A DNA stretch of 64,000 nt from Mycolicibacterium neoaurum ATCC 25795 (GTDB taxonomy: Bacteria; Actinomycetota; Actinomycetes; Mycobacteriales; Mycobacteriaceae): positions 62,001-126,000 of the forward strand of contig NZ_JMDW01000012.1 in NCBI RefSeq assembly GCF_000691525.1, written 5' to 3'. Positions 45,201 to 54,244 of the stretch are shown here, piece after piece. The notes beneath the pieces were generated by a model. The model saw nothing but the letters and a program-made list of their open reading frames with translations. It did not search any database and was not told the DNA's origin. The translations under genes were made by a program, and so were the position numbers. Numbering within the stretch: position 1 is the first letter of the stretch; each line of letters starts with the position of its first letter.

Positions 45201-46027
45201 CGGCCGTCGGCTTCGAATACGGCTACTCGGTGGGCAACCCCGAGGCGATCGTGTTGTGGGAGGCCCAGTTCGGCGACTTCGTCAACGGCGCCCAGTCCAT
45301 CATCGACGAGTTCATCTCCTCCGGTGAGGCCAAGTGGGGTCAGCTCTCCGACGTCGTGCTGCTGCTGCCGCACGGCCACGAGGGCCAGGGCCCCGACCAC
45401 ACCTCGGGGCGGATCGAGCGTTTCCTGCAGGTGTGCGCCGAGGGGTCGATGACCGTCGCGGTGCCGTCCACGCCGGCCAACTATTTCCACCTGTTGCGTC
45501 GCCACGCGCTCGACGGCATCCATCGACCGCTGATCGTGTTCACCCCGAAGTCGATGCTGCGCAACAAGGCCGCGGTCTCCGAAGTCCGCGATTTCACCGA
45601 GATCAAGTTCCGCTCGGTGCTCGAGGAGCCGACCTACGAGGACGGCGACGGCGACCGGTCGAAGGTCAAGCGGGTGTTGCTGACCAGCGGCAAGATCTAC
45701 TACGAGCTGGTCGCGCGCAAGGCCAAGGAGAAGCGCGACGATGTCGCCATCGTGCGTATCGAGCAGCTCTACCCGCTGCCCCGGCGCCGGCTCAACGCGA
45801 CGCTGGACGAGTACCCGAATGTCGAGCAGTACTTCTGGGTACAGGAGGAGCCGGCCAACCAGGGCGCGTGGCCGACCTTCGGGCTGTCCCTACCGGAGTT
45901 GTTGCCGGAGAAGCTGACCGGCATCAAGCGGATCTCGCGGCGTGCGATGAGCGCGCCGTCGTCCGGGTCATCGAAGGTCCATGCCGTCGAGCAGCAGGAG
46001 ATCATCGACGAGGCGTTCGCGCCCTGA
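42230..46027 (+). CDS. kgd: Multifunctional 2-oxoglutarate dehydrogenase/decarboxylase E1-E2 component
   Basis: 1265 residues. The N-terminal helix FGQNEWLVEEMYRKF is followed by a Lys/Pro/Ala/Thr-rich linker (about 45-145), an E2-type succinyltransferase domain (about 150-370, active site YDHRIIQG) and an E1 thiamine-diphosphate dehydrogenase (about 400-1265; MPHRGRLNVL; GDDPEACVWVAKLAMD; RRGHNEGDDPSMTQP). Catalyses ThDP-dependent decarboxylation of 2-oxoglutarate in the KDH complex and carboligation; the mycobacterial enzyme is inhibited by the FHA protein GarA. GTG at 42230 matches the known SSxPSPFGQNEWL start; the frame eight codons longer is not favoured. The linker is somewhat longer than in M. 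tuberculosis (about 1231 residues). Confidence 0.95.
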   Translation: MSSAPSPFGQNEWLVEEMYRKFREDPSSVDSSWHEFLVDYAPEPVDGSSESAKSAAPAQTTTKTQTSKTQTSKPAPSSNGSAPTKPAPSTDKPAAKSDTRPAEKPTQKPAEKPAAKPEAKAEPAKPKTPPAAPATDDQTAVLRGAAAAVVKNMNFSLEVPTATSVRAIPAKAMIDNRVVINNHLKRTRGGKISFTHLLGYAIVQAVKKFPNMNRHFAEVDGKPNVVTPAHTNLGLAIDLAGKDGNRSLVVAAIKKCETMGFGQFIAAYEDIVRRARDGKLTAEDFAGVTISLTNPGTIGTVHSVPRLMRGQGAIIGAGAMEYPAEFQGASEERIAELGVGKLITLTSTYDHRIIQGAESGDFLRTIHTLLLDDEFYDEIFRELGIPYEPVRWRTDNPDSIFDKNARIIELIAAYRNRGHLMADIDPLRLDKSRFRSHPDLDVLTHGLTLWDLDREFKVDGFAGAEYKKLRDVLSVLRDAYCRHVGVEYTHILEPEQQRWIQERVETKHDKPTVAEQKYILSKLNAAEAFETFLQTKYVGQKRFSLEGAETVIPMMDAAIDQAAEHGLDEVVIGMPHRGRLNVLANIVGKPYSQIFSEFEGNLNPSQAHGSGDVKYHLGATGTYLQMFGDNDIAVSLVANPSHLEAVDPVLEGLVRAKQDMIDFANDNEHPAFSVVPMMLHGDAAFAGQGVVAETLNLALLRGYRTGGTIHIIVNNQIGFTTSPHDSRSSEYCTDVAKMVGAPIFHVNGDDPEACVWVAKLAMDFRQKFNKDVVIDMLCYRRRGHNEGDDPSMTQPGMYDVIDTKRGVRKSYTEALIGRGDISMKEAEDALRDYQGQLERVFNEVRELEKHEIEPSESVEADQQTPKGLNTAVDKSVLARIGDAHLAVPEGFNVHPRVQPVLDKRREMAYEGKVDWAFGELLAIGSLVSEGKTVRLTGQDVRRGTFTQRHAVIIDRKTGAEFTPIDLLTTDADGNPNGGRLEVYDSALSEFAAVGFEYGYSVGNPEAIVLWEAQFGDFVNGAQSIIDEFISSGEAKWGQLSDVVLLLPHGHEGQGPDHTSGRIERFLQVCAEGSMTVAVPSTPANYFHLLRRHALDGIHRPLIVFTPKSMLRNKAAVSEVRDFTEIKFRSVLEEPTYEDGDGDRSKVKRVLLTSGKIYYELVARKAKEKRDDVAIVRIEQLYPLPRRRLNATLDEYPNVEQYFWVQEEPANQGAWPTFGLSLPELLPEKLTGIKRISRRAMSAPSSGSSKVHAVEQQEIIDEAFAP

Positions 46028-46051
46028 CCCGTTCCCGCCGAGCGTGCGTGT

Positions 46052-46083
46052 CTGCGCCCCGACACTTCGGTGTCGGGGCGCAG
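46052..46083 (+). terminator. Perfect 14-bp hairpin with TTCG loop downstream of kgd
   Basis: ctgcgccccgacac and its exact complement flank ttcg (stem 46052-46065 with 46070-46083), 25 bases after the kgd stop and before the convergent DUF732 gene. No U-tract follows, as usual for mycobacterial terminators. It can serve both strands. Confidence 0.75.
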
Positions 46084-46102
46084 TTCGTGCACGGTCGCGG
46101 TG

Positions 46103-46459
46103 TCAGAAGCCCAGCAGTCCCAGCGGAAGGGGCGACTCACCGTTGGCGATCGAGGTGACCGCGCCGGGGCAGAACGCCGAGATGGCGAACCCGGTGAACA
46201 TGGTGGCCGGCCCGATCGGGCGGCCGATGGTCTCGGAGACCCGGCCCGCGACATCGGCCAGGTTCTGGCCACCGTCGGCCAACATCGGGCAGACCGACTG
46301 TCCGGCGGCCACGGCATCGGCCGGGTTGAGGGTGCTCAGGCCCGTGCCATCGAGGGTGTTGAGGAAGTCCCCGGCCGGGTCGGCCTGAGCGGGGGCTGCG
46401 GCCAGCACACCGATGGACAGGGCGGCACCGGCGGCGGCCGCCAATCGCAAACGCATCAT
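46103..46459 (-). CDS. DUF732-type small secreted protein
   Basis: 118 residues. An N-terminal signal peptide (MRLRLAAAAGAALSIGVLAAAPAQA, cleavage after AQA) precedes about 92 mature residues with two Cys (SVCPML and AFCPGA) that may form a disulfide, and a short FLNTLDGTG start typical of mycobacterial DUF732 proteins. Function unknown; exported by Sec. Convergent with kgd, with the hairpin at 46052-46083 between them. Upstream 122 bases lead to the divergent hydrolase gene. Confidence 0.78.
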   Translation of the reverse strand: MMRLRLAAAAGAALSIGVLAAAPAQADPAGDFLNTLDGTGLSTLNPADAVAAGQSVCPMLADGGQNLADVAGRVSETIGRPIGPATMFTGFAISAFCPGAVTSIANGESPLPLGLLGF

Positions 46460-46582
46460 GGTGGGGAATCGCTTCCGGGCGCCGGATCATTACAGCCGGA
46501 TCGCACAAAATGCACCGCGGGCACCGCAATCGGGTGCGCTTTGCCCCTGGTCAACGGGTAACGGTCATCACATCATGATCGG

Positions 46583-48325
46583 ATGCACGTCGTGAACGTC
46601 GACGGCCGCACCGTCCGCGCCCTGACCGCCGGCGATCGAGCCGACACCCCGCTGTTGCTGCTGCACGGTATCGGCCGCAGCCTGGAGGACTGGACCGAGC
46701 AGGTCGAGCGCCTGTCCGGCCGCTTCTATGTGATCGCGGTCGACCTGCCCGGATTCGGCCGGTCCGCGCGCCGCGACGGCCCCGCCGACCTGGCCACCGT
46801 CGCCGACGGCGTCGCCGGCGCCCTGGCCGCACTCGACGAGAACCGACCATGCCATGTCATCGGCAACTCGCTCGGCGGTGCGGTGGCCATGCAGCTGTTG
46901 GCGTCGCACCCGGACCGCGTTGCCAGCCTCACCTTGGTCAACAGCGCCGGTTTCGGCGCCGAGGTCACCCCGCTGCTACGGATGCTCTCGCTTCCCGGCA
47001 TCGGACGCCATCTCGCCACCCGCAGCACCCCGGCCGGAGCCCGGCTGATGGAACGGCGGCTGTTCGCCGACCCGTCGCTGGCCACCCGCGAACGCATCGA
47101 CCATGCGCTGAGCATCGCCGCCCAGCCCGGCACCGGCGAGTTCCTCCTCGAGATGGCCAACCACCTCGGCACCATGCGCGGTGTCCGGCCGCAGTGGCGA
47201 ACAGAATTGCTGGCAGCGGTCGCCGCGCACCCCCGGCCCACCCTGCTGATCTGGGGCGACCGCGACCGCATCCTTCCCGCGGCGCATCTGGGCGCGGCCC
47301 AGCGCCAGTTCCCGGACGCACAGGTCCACCTGTTCACCGCGACCGGGCACATGCCGCAGATCGAGCGCGCCGACGAGTTCGCCGACCTCATCACCGCTTT
47401 CGTGGAGAACGGACCGACCCTGTCGACCTCGGTACCGCCGGTAACGGCTAAGGTCGGACACAATCGCGTAGACAGTCGATCGCAGAGGAGTGCGTGCATG
47501 GAGGGCTTCGCCGGAAAAGTTGCCGTCGTCACGGGAGCCGGATCGGGTATCGGGCAGGCGTTGGCCGTCGAGCTGGGTCGCTCGGGGGCCAAGCTGGCGA
47601 TCAGCGATGTCGACACCGAGGGCCTGGCCGTCACCGAGGAGCGACTCAAGGCCATCGGCGCGCCGGTGAAGGCCGACCGCCTCGACGTCACCGAGCGTGA
47701 GGCCTTCGAGCTCTACGCCGATGCTGTCAAGGAACACTTCGGCAAGGTCAACCAGATCTACAACAACGCGGGCATCGCCTATCAGGGTGATATCGAAGTC
47801 AGCTCCTTCAAGGACATCGAACGCGTCATGGACGTCGACTTCTGGGGTGTCGTCAACGGCACCAAGGCGTTCCTACCCCACCTGATCGCCTCCGGCGACG
47901 GGCACGTCGTGAACGTCTCCAGCGTCTTCGGCCTGTTCGCGGTACCGGGTCAGGCGGCCTACAACTCGGCCAAGTTCGCGGTGCGCGGTTTCACCGAGGC
48001 GCTGCGCCAGGAGATGGCGATCAACAAGCACCCGGTCCGGGTGACCTGCGTGCACCCCGGCGGCATCAAGACCGCGATCGCGCGCAACGCCACCGCGGCC
48101 GAGGGGATCGACGTCGCCGAGATGGCCAAGGCATTCGACACCAAGCTCGCCCGCACCAGCCCCGAGAAGGCCGCCAAGATCATCTTGGAAGCGGTTCGTA
48201 AGGACCGGGCCCGGGTTCTCGTCGGCGCCGACGCCAAGATCCTGGACGTGCTGATCAGGATCACCGGCTCCGGCGGGTATCAGAAGCTGTTCTCGTCAGT
48301 CGCCAAAGGCCTGATCCCCAAGTAG
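46583..48325 (+). CDS. Alpha/beta hydrolase fused in frame to a short-chain dehydrogenase
   Basis: One uninterrupted 580-codon frame. Residues 1 to about 290 are an alpha/beta hydrolase: LLLLHGIG oxyanion region, nucleophile elbow GNSLGG, acid in WGDRDRI, and catalytic His in ATGHMPQ. Residues 306-580 are a complete SDR (TGAGSGIGQ, YNNAG, VNVSSVFG, YNSAKFA) closely matching Rv1245c. Between them, about 20 residues have no domain character. The SDR retains its own ATG (47498) with a GAGGAG ribosome site, so either the hydrolase lost its stop and reads through, a base is missing in the sequence, or this is a true bifunctional protein. Substrates unknown. Confidence 0.72.
   Translation: MHVVNVDGRTVRALTAGDRADTPLLLLHGIGRSLEDWTEQVERLSGRFYVIAVDLPGFGRSARRDGPADLATVADGVAGALAALDENRPCHVIGNSLGGAVAMQLLASHPDRVASLTLVNSAGFGAEVTPLLRMLSLPGIGRHLATRSTPAGARLMERRLFADPSLATRERIDHALSIAAQPGTGEFLLEMANHLGTMRGVRPQWRTELLAAVAAHPRPTLLIWGDRDRILPAAHLGAAQRQFPDAQVHLFTATGHMPQIERADEFADLITAFVENGPTLSTSVPPVTAKVGHNRVDSRSQRSACMEGFAGKVAVVTGAGSGIGQALAVELGRSGAKLAISDVDTEGLAVTEERLKAIGAPVKADRLDVTEREAFELYADAVKEHFGKVNQIYNNAGIAYQGDIEVSSFKDIERVMDVDFWGVVNGTKAFLPHLIASGDGHVVNVSSVFGLFAVPGQAAYNSAKFAVRGFTEALRQEMAINKHPVRVTCVHPGGIKTAIARNATAAEGIDVAEMAKAFDTKLARTSPEKAAKIILEAVRKDRARVLVGADAKILDVLIRITGSGGYQKLFSSVAKGLIPK
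47498..48325 (+). CDS. Short-chain dehydrogenase/reductase, internal start (Rv1245c type)
   Basis: 275 residues if translation starts at the ATG inside the longer fused frame. The N-terminus MEGFAGKVAVVTGAGSGIG equals that recalled for M. tuberculosis Rv1245c, and the cofactor motif TGxxxGIG, the NNAG and the catalytic Ser-Tyr-Lys (SSVFG...YNSAK) are intact. A strong GAGGAG lies about ten bases upstream. It is an NAD(P)-dependent oxidoreductase of unknown substrate. Listed separately because free SDR is probably made from this start whether or not the fusion is also made. Confidence 0.7.
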   Translation: MEGFAGKVAVVTGAGSGIGQALAVELGRSGAKLAISDVDTEGLAVTEERLKAIGAPVKADRLDVTEREAFELYADAVKEHFGKVNQIYNNAGIAYQGDIEVSSFKDIERVMDVDFWGVVNGTKAFLPHLIASGDGHVVNVSSVFGLFAVPGQAAYNSAKFAVRGFTEALRQEMAINKHPVRVTCVHPGGIKTAIARNATAAEGIDVAEMAKAFDTKLARTSPEKAAKIILEAVRKDRARVLVGADAKILDVLIRITGSGGYQKLFSSVAKGLIPK

Positions 48326-49175
48326 GTTCTAGTGGCCCAGCGGGTGGGTGCCCAGCCAGGCACCCGCCACCGCGCCCGGCTCTCCACCGGCGGCGACCTC
48401 GGCCCGCATCTGGGCCAGCGCATCGGTATCGAGCACACCGGCCAGTTCGTTGACCGACCGCTGCTGGGTCTGGGTCAGTCCGTTACGCCGGAACACCGGG
48501 ACGATGTTCTCGGCCCGGATCAGCGCGGTGCGATCGGACAGCACGCTCAGGTCCGCCGGCTGATCGGGTGCGGCGGCCGTCGTCCAGGCCAGGTTGATCC
48601 GGCCGCCGCGCAGGGCGGCCTGCAATGCCGCGGCATCGGCGAACTCGCGCGGTGCGGGCAGCGTGCAGGCACCCAGCGCGGCGGGCACATCCGTGCCGCG
48701 TACCGCGCCGGGTTTCAGTTCCGCGCACCGCCCGACGAGGGCCAGCACATCGGTGGCGCCCCAGTCCGCGGCGGTCCGCCCGGTCACGGCCACGGTCGGC
48801 TTGTCCGAAGCACTTTCGGTGTAATCGCCGGCGCCGAGTCCCTCCGGTAGCGATCCGACCATCGCGCGATACACCTGTGCCGCCGAGCGGGCCGGCGCAT
48901 CGGGGGCGAACCGGCGCAGCGCCTGGCCGGTGAAGGCAGGAACCACGTCGACATCCCCGGAGTCCAACGCGCCCAACGGATCCGGGACAGCCTTGACATG
49001 CGCCGTGCTGCCGTAATAGCCGAGCGCGGCGACGTAGAGATGGGCGAGCAACGCCGATTCGGCATCGGCGCCGGCACCCACCGCCACCGAGGGTGGCGGC
49101 GGCGCCTGTCCACCGCAGCCGGCAACCAGCAGCGCGATCAGCGCAACTGCCAGATACCGGATCGCCGAACCGATC

Positions 49176-50345
<1,170 letters not shown>

Positions 50346-50352
50346 GCGCTCG

Positions 50353-50358
50353 ACGCTA
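50353..50358 (-). promoter_or_regulatory. -10 element of a leaderless promoter (malic enzyme)
   Basis: On the minus strand TAGCGT is followed by seven bases and the ATG at 50345. Confidence 0.45.
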
Positions 50359-50466
50359 CTTCATCCATTCAACTCACCGGCACCCCAACCCCGCTGGTGA
50401 GAGGTTGGAAATGCGACTGACGAGTAACATTCTGCCCGGGTTGTCCCGTGATGCTGGGAGGTAGCG

Positions 50467-51573
50467 ATGCCGACGTTCCGCACGCCGTCACCGTCCAAGC
50501 TGCGCCCTTCGGCGCGGCGTGCCACCACCGAGCCGGATGCCCGCAGCATCCACGTGCCCGTCTCGCAGGCGATGGTCGATTGCGGCGTATACAGCGACGG
50601 TGCGCGCCTGCCCGGCAAGTACACCCACGCCGCGGCCCTGAACAAGGTCCACGAGATCGAGGCCACCGGGACCCCGGCGTTTGTCTGGATCGGTCTGCAC
50701 GAACCCGACGAGCACCAGATGCAGGCGGTGGCAGACGTGTTCGGGCTGCACGAACTGGCGGTCGAGGATGCCGTGCACGCCCATCAACGCCCCAAACTGG
50801 AGCGCTACGACGACACCCTGTTCCTCGTGCTCAAGACGGTGAACTACGTCGAACACGAGTCGGTGGCCAATGCTCCCGAGATCGTGGAGACCGGCGAGAT
50901 CATGATCTTCGTCGGCACCGACTTCGTCGTGACGGTCCGGCACGGCGACCACAGCGGGCTGGCCGGGGTGCGCCGCACGATGGACAACTCACCGGCGAGC
51001 TGCGCGCTGGGACCGTATGCGGTGATGCACGCGATCGCCGACCATGTCGTCGACGGCTATCTCGACGTGACCGATCGGGTGGAGACCGATATCGACGCGA
51101 TGGAGGAGAACGTCTTCTCCCCCAGCTCGCCCACCGATATCGAGAACATCTACATGCTCAAGCGGGAGATCGTCGAGCTGCGTCGCGCGGTCAGTCCGCT
51201 GACGACCGCGCTGCAGCGGCTGGGCTCCGACCACAACGACCTGATCTCCAAGGAGGTCCGCCGCTATATGCGCGATGTCCTGGACCACAACACCAGTGCC
51301 TCGGACCGCATCGCCAGCTACGACGAGGTTCTCAGCTCCCTGGTGCAGGCCGCCGTCGGCAAGGTGGGAATGCAGCAGAGCACCGATATGCGCAAGATCT
51401 CGGCATGGGTGGCCATCGCCGCGGTGCCCACCGCGATGGCCGGTATCTACGGGATGAACTTCGAGAACATGCCGGAGCTGAAGGCCACCTACGGCTACCC
51501 GGCCGTGCTGCTGGCGATGCTGACCATCTGCACGCTGCTGTATCGGCAGTTCCGGCGCAACCACTGGCTCTAG
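50467..51573 (+). CDS. corA: Magnesium/cobalt transporter CorA
   Basis: 368 residues. A long cytosolic alpha/beta domain (1 to about 300) precedes two C-terminal helices (ISAWVAIAAVPTAMAGIYGMNF and PAVLLAMLTICTLLYRQF) with the selectivity motif YGMN between them. Pentameric divalent-cation channel in the cytoplasmic membrane. A GGGAGG ribosome site precedes the ATG. Size and position fit Rv1239c. It ends at a large bidirectional hairpin, convergent with the SUFU-type gene. Confidence 0.94.
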   Translation: MPTFRTPSPSKLRPSARRATTEPDARSIHVPVSQAMVDCGVYSDGARLPGKYTHAAALNKVHEIEATGTPAFVWIGLHEPDEHQMQAVADVFGLHELAVEDAVHAHQRPKLERYDDTLFLVLKTVNYVEHESVANAPEIVETGEIMIFVGTDFVVTVRHGDHSGLAGVRRTMDNSPASCALGPYAVMHAIADHVVDGYLDVTDRVETDIDAMEENVFSPSSPTDIENIYMLKREIVELRRAVSPLTTALQRLGSDHNDLISKEVRRYMRDVLDHNTSASDRIASYDEVLSSLVQAAVGKVGMQQSTDMRKISAWVAIAAVPTAMAGIYGMNFENMPELKATYGYPAVLLAMLTICTLLYRQFRRNHWL

Positions 51574-51575
51574 TT

Positions 51576-51638
51576 TTCCTGCGATTTGTGGAGTCTGAGC
51601 CGCGACCGACGCGGCTGCGGCTCCACAAATCACAGGAA
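51576..51638. terminator. Long imperfect hairpin filling the corA/SUFU-gene convergence
   Basis: Arms 51576-51603 and 51611-51638 (28 bases each, few mismatches) around a seven-base loop occupy nearly the whole 65-base gap between two convergent stop codons. The left arm begins TTCCTGCGATTTGTGGAG. It could act as a terminator in both directions. Confidence 0.75.
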
Positions 51639-52232
51639 TCAGGACGGTTCGGAGGCCCGGCGGTTCGGGTCGAACACATCGACGCCGTCGGTGCGCCAGG
51701 CTTCACGCATCGCCTCGGCGCCCTTGAGCCGCACCCAGGCCGCCTCGGTGGGGGTGATCGGCGTCGCCTGCAGCACGGTCACCGCCGACAACGGCTCCCC
51801 CAGCTCGATATCGGCAACCGGGCCGGCACTCAACAGGAATGCCGTGAACGGCGCGGCCTCGAACAGCGGACCGCTCAGATCGATCAGCGCGTCGGGTTCG
51901 AGCACCAGACCCTCGACCGCGGGGGCTGCGGCGAGTATGGCGATGGACTTTGCCAACCCGACCGGGCTGGGCGGGCGCAACGACACCATTACCTCGGCAC
52001 GCGGCCCGCGCACCCCATCGGCGACCAGATCCGTCGGATCGGCCATCGGATATCGCGAACAGCCGAGCGACACATAATGGTTGACGCCAGCACCATCGGG
52101 ACCGAAGCGCAGGATGTCGATCCGGTCGGCACCGAGAAACGTCACGCTGGCCTCGCCGGGATCGCCGAGCACACCGGCATCGGCGAAGTGCTCCCGCACC
52201 CCCCGGCGCACCTCGGCCAGAACGTCGGTCAC
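51639..52232 (-). CDS. Suppressor-of-fused (SUFU) domain protein
   Basis: 197 residues resembling the bacterial SUFU family: NHYVSLGCSRYPM, EVMVSLRPP, and a late P-L-F-E-A-APFTAFLL segment match the beta-rich SUFU fold. Bacterial members have no settled function and often occur near toxin-immunity loci, but here there is none. The GTG start overlaps the TAG of sugC by one base (TAGTG), so the gene forms the last cistron of the lpqY-sugABC operon. This assignment rests on motif resemblance only. Confidence 0.65.
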   Translation of the reverse strand: MTDVLAEVRRGVREHFADAGVLGDPGEASVTFLGADRIDILRFGPDGAGVNHYVSLGCSRYPMADPTDLVADGVRGPRAEVMVSLRPPSPVGLAKSIAILAAAPAVEGLVLEPDALIDLSGPLFEAAPFTAFLLSAGPVADIELGEPLSAVTVLQATPITPTEAAWVRLKGAEAMREAWRTDGVDVFDPNRRASEPS

Positions 52233-53404
52233 TAGCCCACCGGCGGGATCGACAGATTCACCCCGGAGTCGGCATCGAAGATCAGCAGCTTGGCGGTGTC
52301 CACCGCGAGCTCGGCCTTGCCTCCCGCGCGCACCTTCGAATCCGCGGAAACCCGAGCCACGAACTCGTTCTCGCCGGTACCGGATTCGGCAGCCAGCTGC
52401 TCGAGCTGCGCCGACTTGGCCCCGGAGCCCTCGGTGCGGAAGTACAGGTACTTGTCGGCGCCCAGTGATTCGACCAGGTCGACGTCGACCTCGAAGGTGA
52501 CCGCCCGGATGCGCGAGTACGTGTCGATCAACGCGGCATCGTCGAAATGCTCGGGCCGGATACCGGCGATGACGTTGCGGGGCGCGGGATGTTGCTCCAA
52601 TACCCGCTGCGCCTCGTCGGAGAGCATCACCTCACCGAACGGCAGCTTGATGCCACCGTCGGTGAGCGAGGCCGGGAAGAAGTTCATCGCCGGCGAGCCG
52701 ATGAACCCGGCGACGAAGAGATTGGCCGGGGTGTTGTACAGCTCTTCGGGGGTGCCGATCTGCTGCGCGACACCGGCCAGCATCACCACGACGCGATCAC
52801 CGAGCGTCATCGCCTCGGTCTGATCGTGGGTGACGTAGACCGTGGTGGTGCCCAGCCGGCTCTGCAGCCGCGCGATCTCGGTCCGCATCTGCACGCGCAG
52901 CTTGGCATCGAGGTTCGACAGCGGCTCGTCCATCAGGAACGCCTTGGGGTTGCGGACGATCGCCCGGCCCATGGCAACTCGCTGCCGCTGTCCGCCGGAC
53001 AGCTGGGCGGGCTTGCGGTCCAACAGGTTCGCCAGATCCAGGATCTTGGCGGTCTCCTCGACCTTGCGGTTGATCTCGTCCTTGCCGACCTTGGCCAGCG
53101 TCAGCGGGAAGGCGATGTTCTGCCGCACCGACAGGTGCGGATACAGCGCATAGGACTGGAACACCATCGCGATATCGCGATCCTTGGGCGCCTTGTCGTT
53201 GACCCGCTCGCCGCCGATGCGCAGTTCTCCGGAACTGATGTCCTCCAGGCCGGCAATCATGTTCAGCGTGGTCGACTTCCCGCACCCGGACGGCCCGACC
53301 AGGATGATGAACTCACCGTCGGCGATGGTCAGCGACAGGTCCTTGACCGCGGTGGCGCCACCGGCGTAACTCTTCGACACGTTTTCCAGCACGATTTCGG
53401 CCAT
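52232..53404 (-). CDS. sugC: Trehalose ABC transporter ATP-binding protein SugC
   Basis: 390 residues, MalK-like. Walker A GPSGCGKST, signature LSGGQRQRV, Walker B FLMDEPLSNLD, H-loop THDQTEAM, and a C-terminal regulatory beta domain (about 240-390). Powers trehalose import with SugA/SugB and LpqY, recycling trehalose freed by mycolyl transfer. It begins three bases after sugB. In M. tuberculosis this transporter is needed for virulence. Full conservation of motifs suggests an active enzyme. Confidence 0.95.
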   Translation of the reverse strand: MAEIVLENVSKSYAGGATAVKDLSLTIADGEFIILVGPSGCGKSTTLNMIAGLEDISSGELRIGGERVNDKAPKDRDIAMVFQSYALYPHLSVRQNIAFPLTLAKVGKDEINRKVEETAKILDLANLLDRKPAQLSGGQRQRVAMGRAIVRNPKAFLMDEPLSNLDAKLRVQMRTEIARLQSRLGTTTVYVTHDQTEAMTLGDRVVVMLAGVAQQIGTPEELYNTPANLFVAGFIGSPAMNFFPASLTDGGIKLPFGEVMLSDEAQRVLEQHPAPRNVIAGIRPEHFDDAALIDTYSRIRAVTFEVDVDLVESLGADKYLYFRTEGSGAKSAQLEQLAAESGTGENEFVARVSADSKVRAGGKAELAVDTAKLLIFDADSGVNLSIPPVG

Positions 53405-53407
53405 GAC

Positions 53408-54244
53408 TTACCCCTTCACCGCGCCGGAGGTCAACCCGGCCACGATCCGTCGCTGAAAGATGAGAACAAAGATGATGATCGGGATGGTGATGACCATCGC
53501 GCCCGCCGCGATGGAGCCGGTGGGCTCCTCGAACTGCGAGCTGCCGGTGAAGGTGGCGATCGCCACCGGAGCGGTGATGGCCCGCTCGGTCGCCGTCAAC
53601 GACAGCGCCAGCAGCAGATCGTTCCAGGCGAAGATGAACACCAGGATGGCCGCGGTGACGATGCCCGGCGCGGCCAGCGGCGCGATCACCTTGCGGAACG
53701 CCTGGCCCGGTGTGGCGCCGTCCATCTTGGCCGCCTTCTCCAGATCCCATGGGATCTCCTTGAAGAAGGCACTCATGGTGTAGATCGCCAGCGGCAGCGC
53801 GAAGGTGATGTAGGGAATGATCAGGCCGGGCCAGGTGTCGAACAGCCCGAGGGCGCGCTCGATGTTGAAAATCGGTGTCACCAGCGAGATCTGCGGGAAC
53901 ATCGCGATCAGCAACGCCACCCCGACGAGCAGCTTCTTACCGGGGAAGGCCAGCCGGGCGATCGCGTAGGCGGCCATCCCACCGATGGTGACCGCGATCA
54001 GTGTGGTGATCAGCCCGATGCCGATCGAGTTGACCAATGCCGAGGTGAAGATGTTGCCCTGGAAGATCGCCTTGTAGTTGTCGAAGGTGATCTGCTCGGG
54101 GATGAACTTGCCGTCCTTGACCGACGATGTCGGCTTGAGCGACAGCGACAGGATCCACAGCACCGGGATCAGTGCGTACAGGACGACGATGACGTTGACG
54201 ATCGCCCAACCGGTCGCGCGGCGGGCATTCACCTGCTCGCTCAT
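53408..54244 (-). CDS. sugB: Trehalose ABC transporter permease SugB
   Basis: 278 residues, six helices, with the cytosolic coupling loop EKAAKMDGATPGQAFRKVIAPLAAPG (EAA motif) contacting SugC. MalG-type inner-membrane permease. The ATG overlaps the sugA stop (ATGA, 54241-54244) and the stop is three bases before sugC. Length is similar to the characterised protein. Confidence 0.94.
   Translation of the reverse strand: MSEQVNARRATGWAIVNVIVVLYALIPVLWILSLSLKPTSSVKDGKFIPEQITFDNYKAIFQGNIFTSALVNSIGIGLITTLIAVTIGGMAAYAIARLAFPGKKLLVGVALLIAMFPQISLVTPIFNIERALGLFDTWPGLIIPYITFALPLAIYTMSAFFKEIPWDLEKAAKMDGATPGQAFRKVIAPLAAPGIVTAAILVFIFAWNDLLLALSLTATERAITAPVAIATFTGSSQFEEPTGSIAAGAMVITIPIIIFVLIFQRRIVAGLTSGAVKG

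Noticed and set aside
42245..45523. 1092-codon open frame opposite kgd
   Set aside because: It is the mirror of a strongly conserved gene; the composition (Asp/Gly/Val/His-rich, no domains) is what high-GC third positions create on the opposite strand.
50448..52235. 595-codon frame crossing corA and the following intergenic hairpin
   Set aside because: Shifted frame of corA continuing into antisense of the SUFU gene; corA itself is unmistakable.
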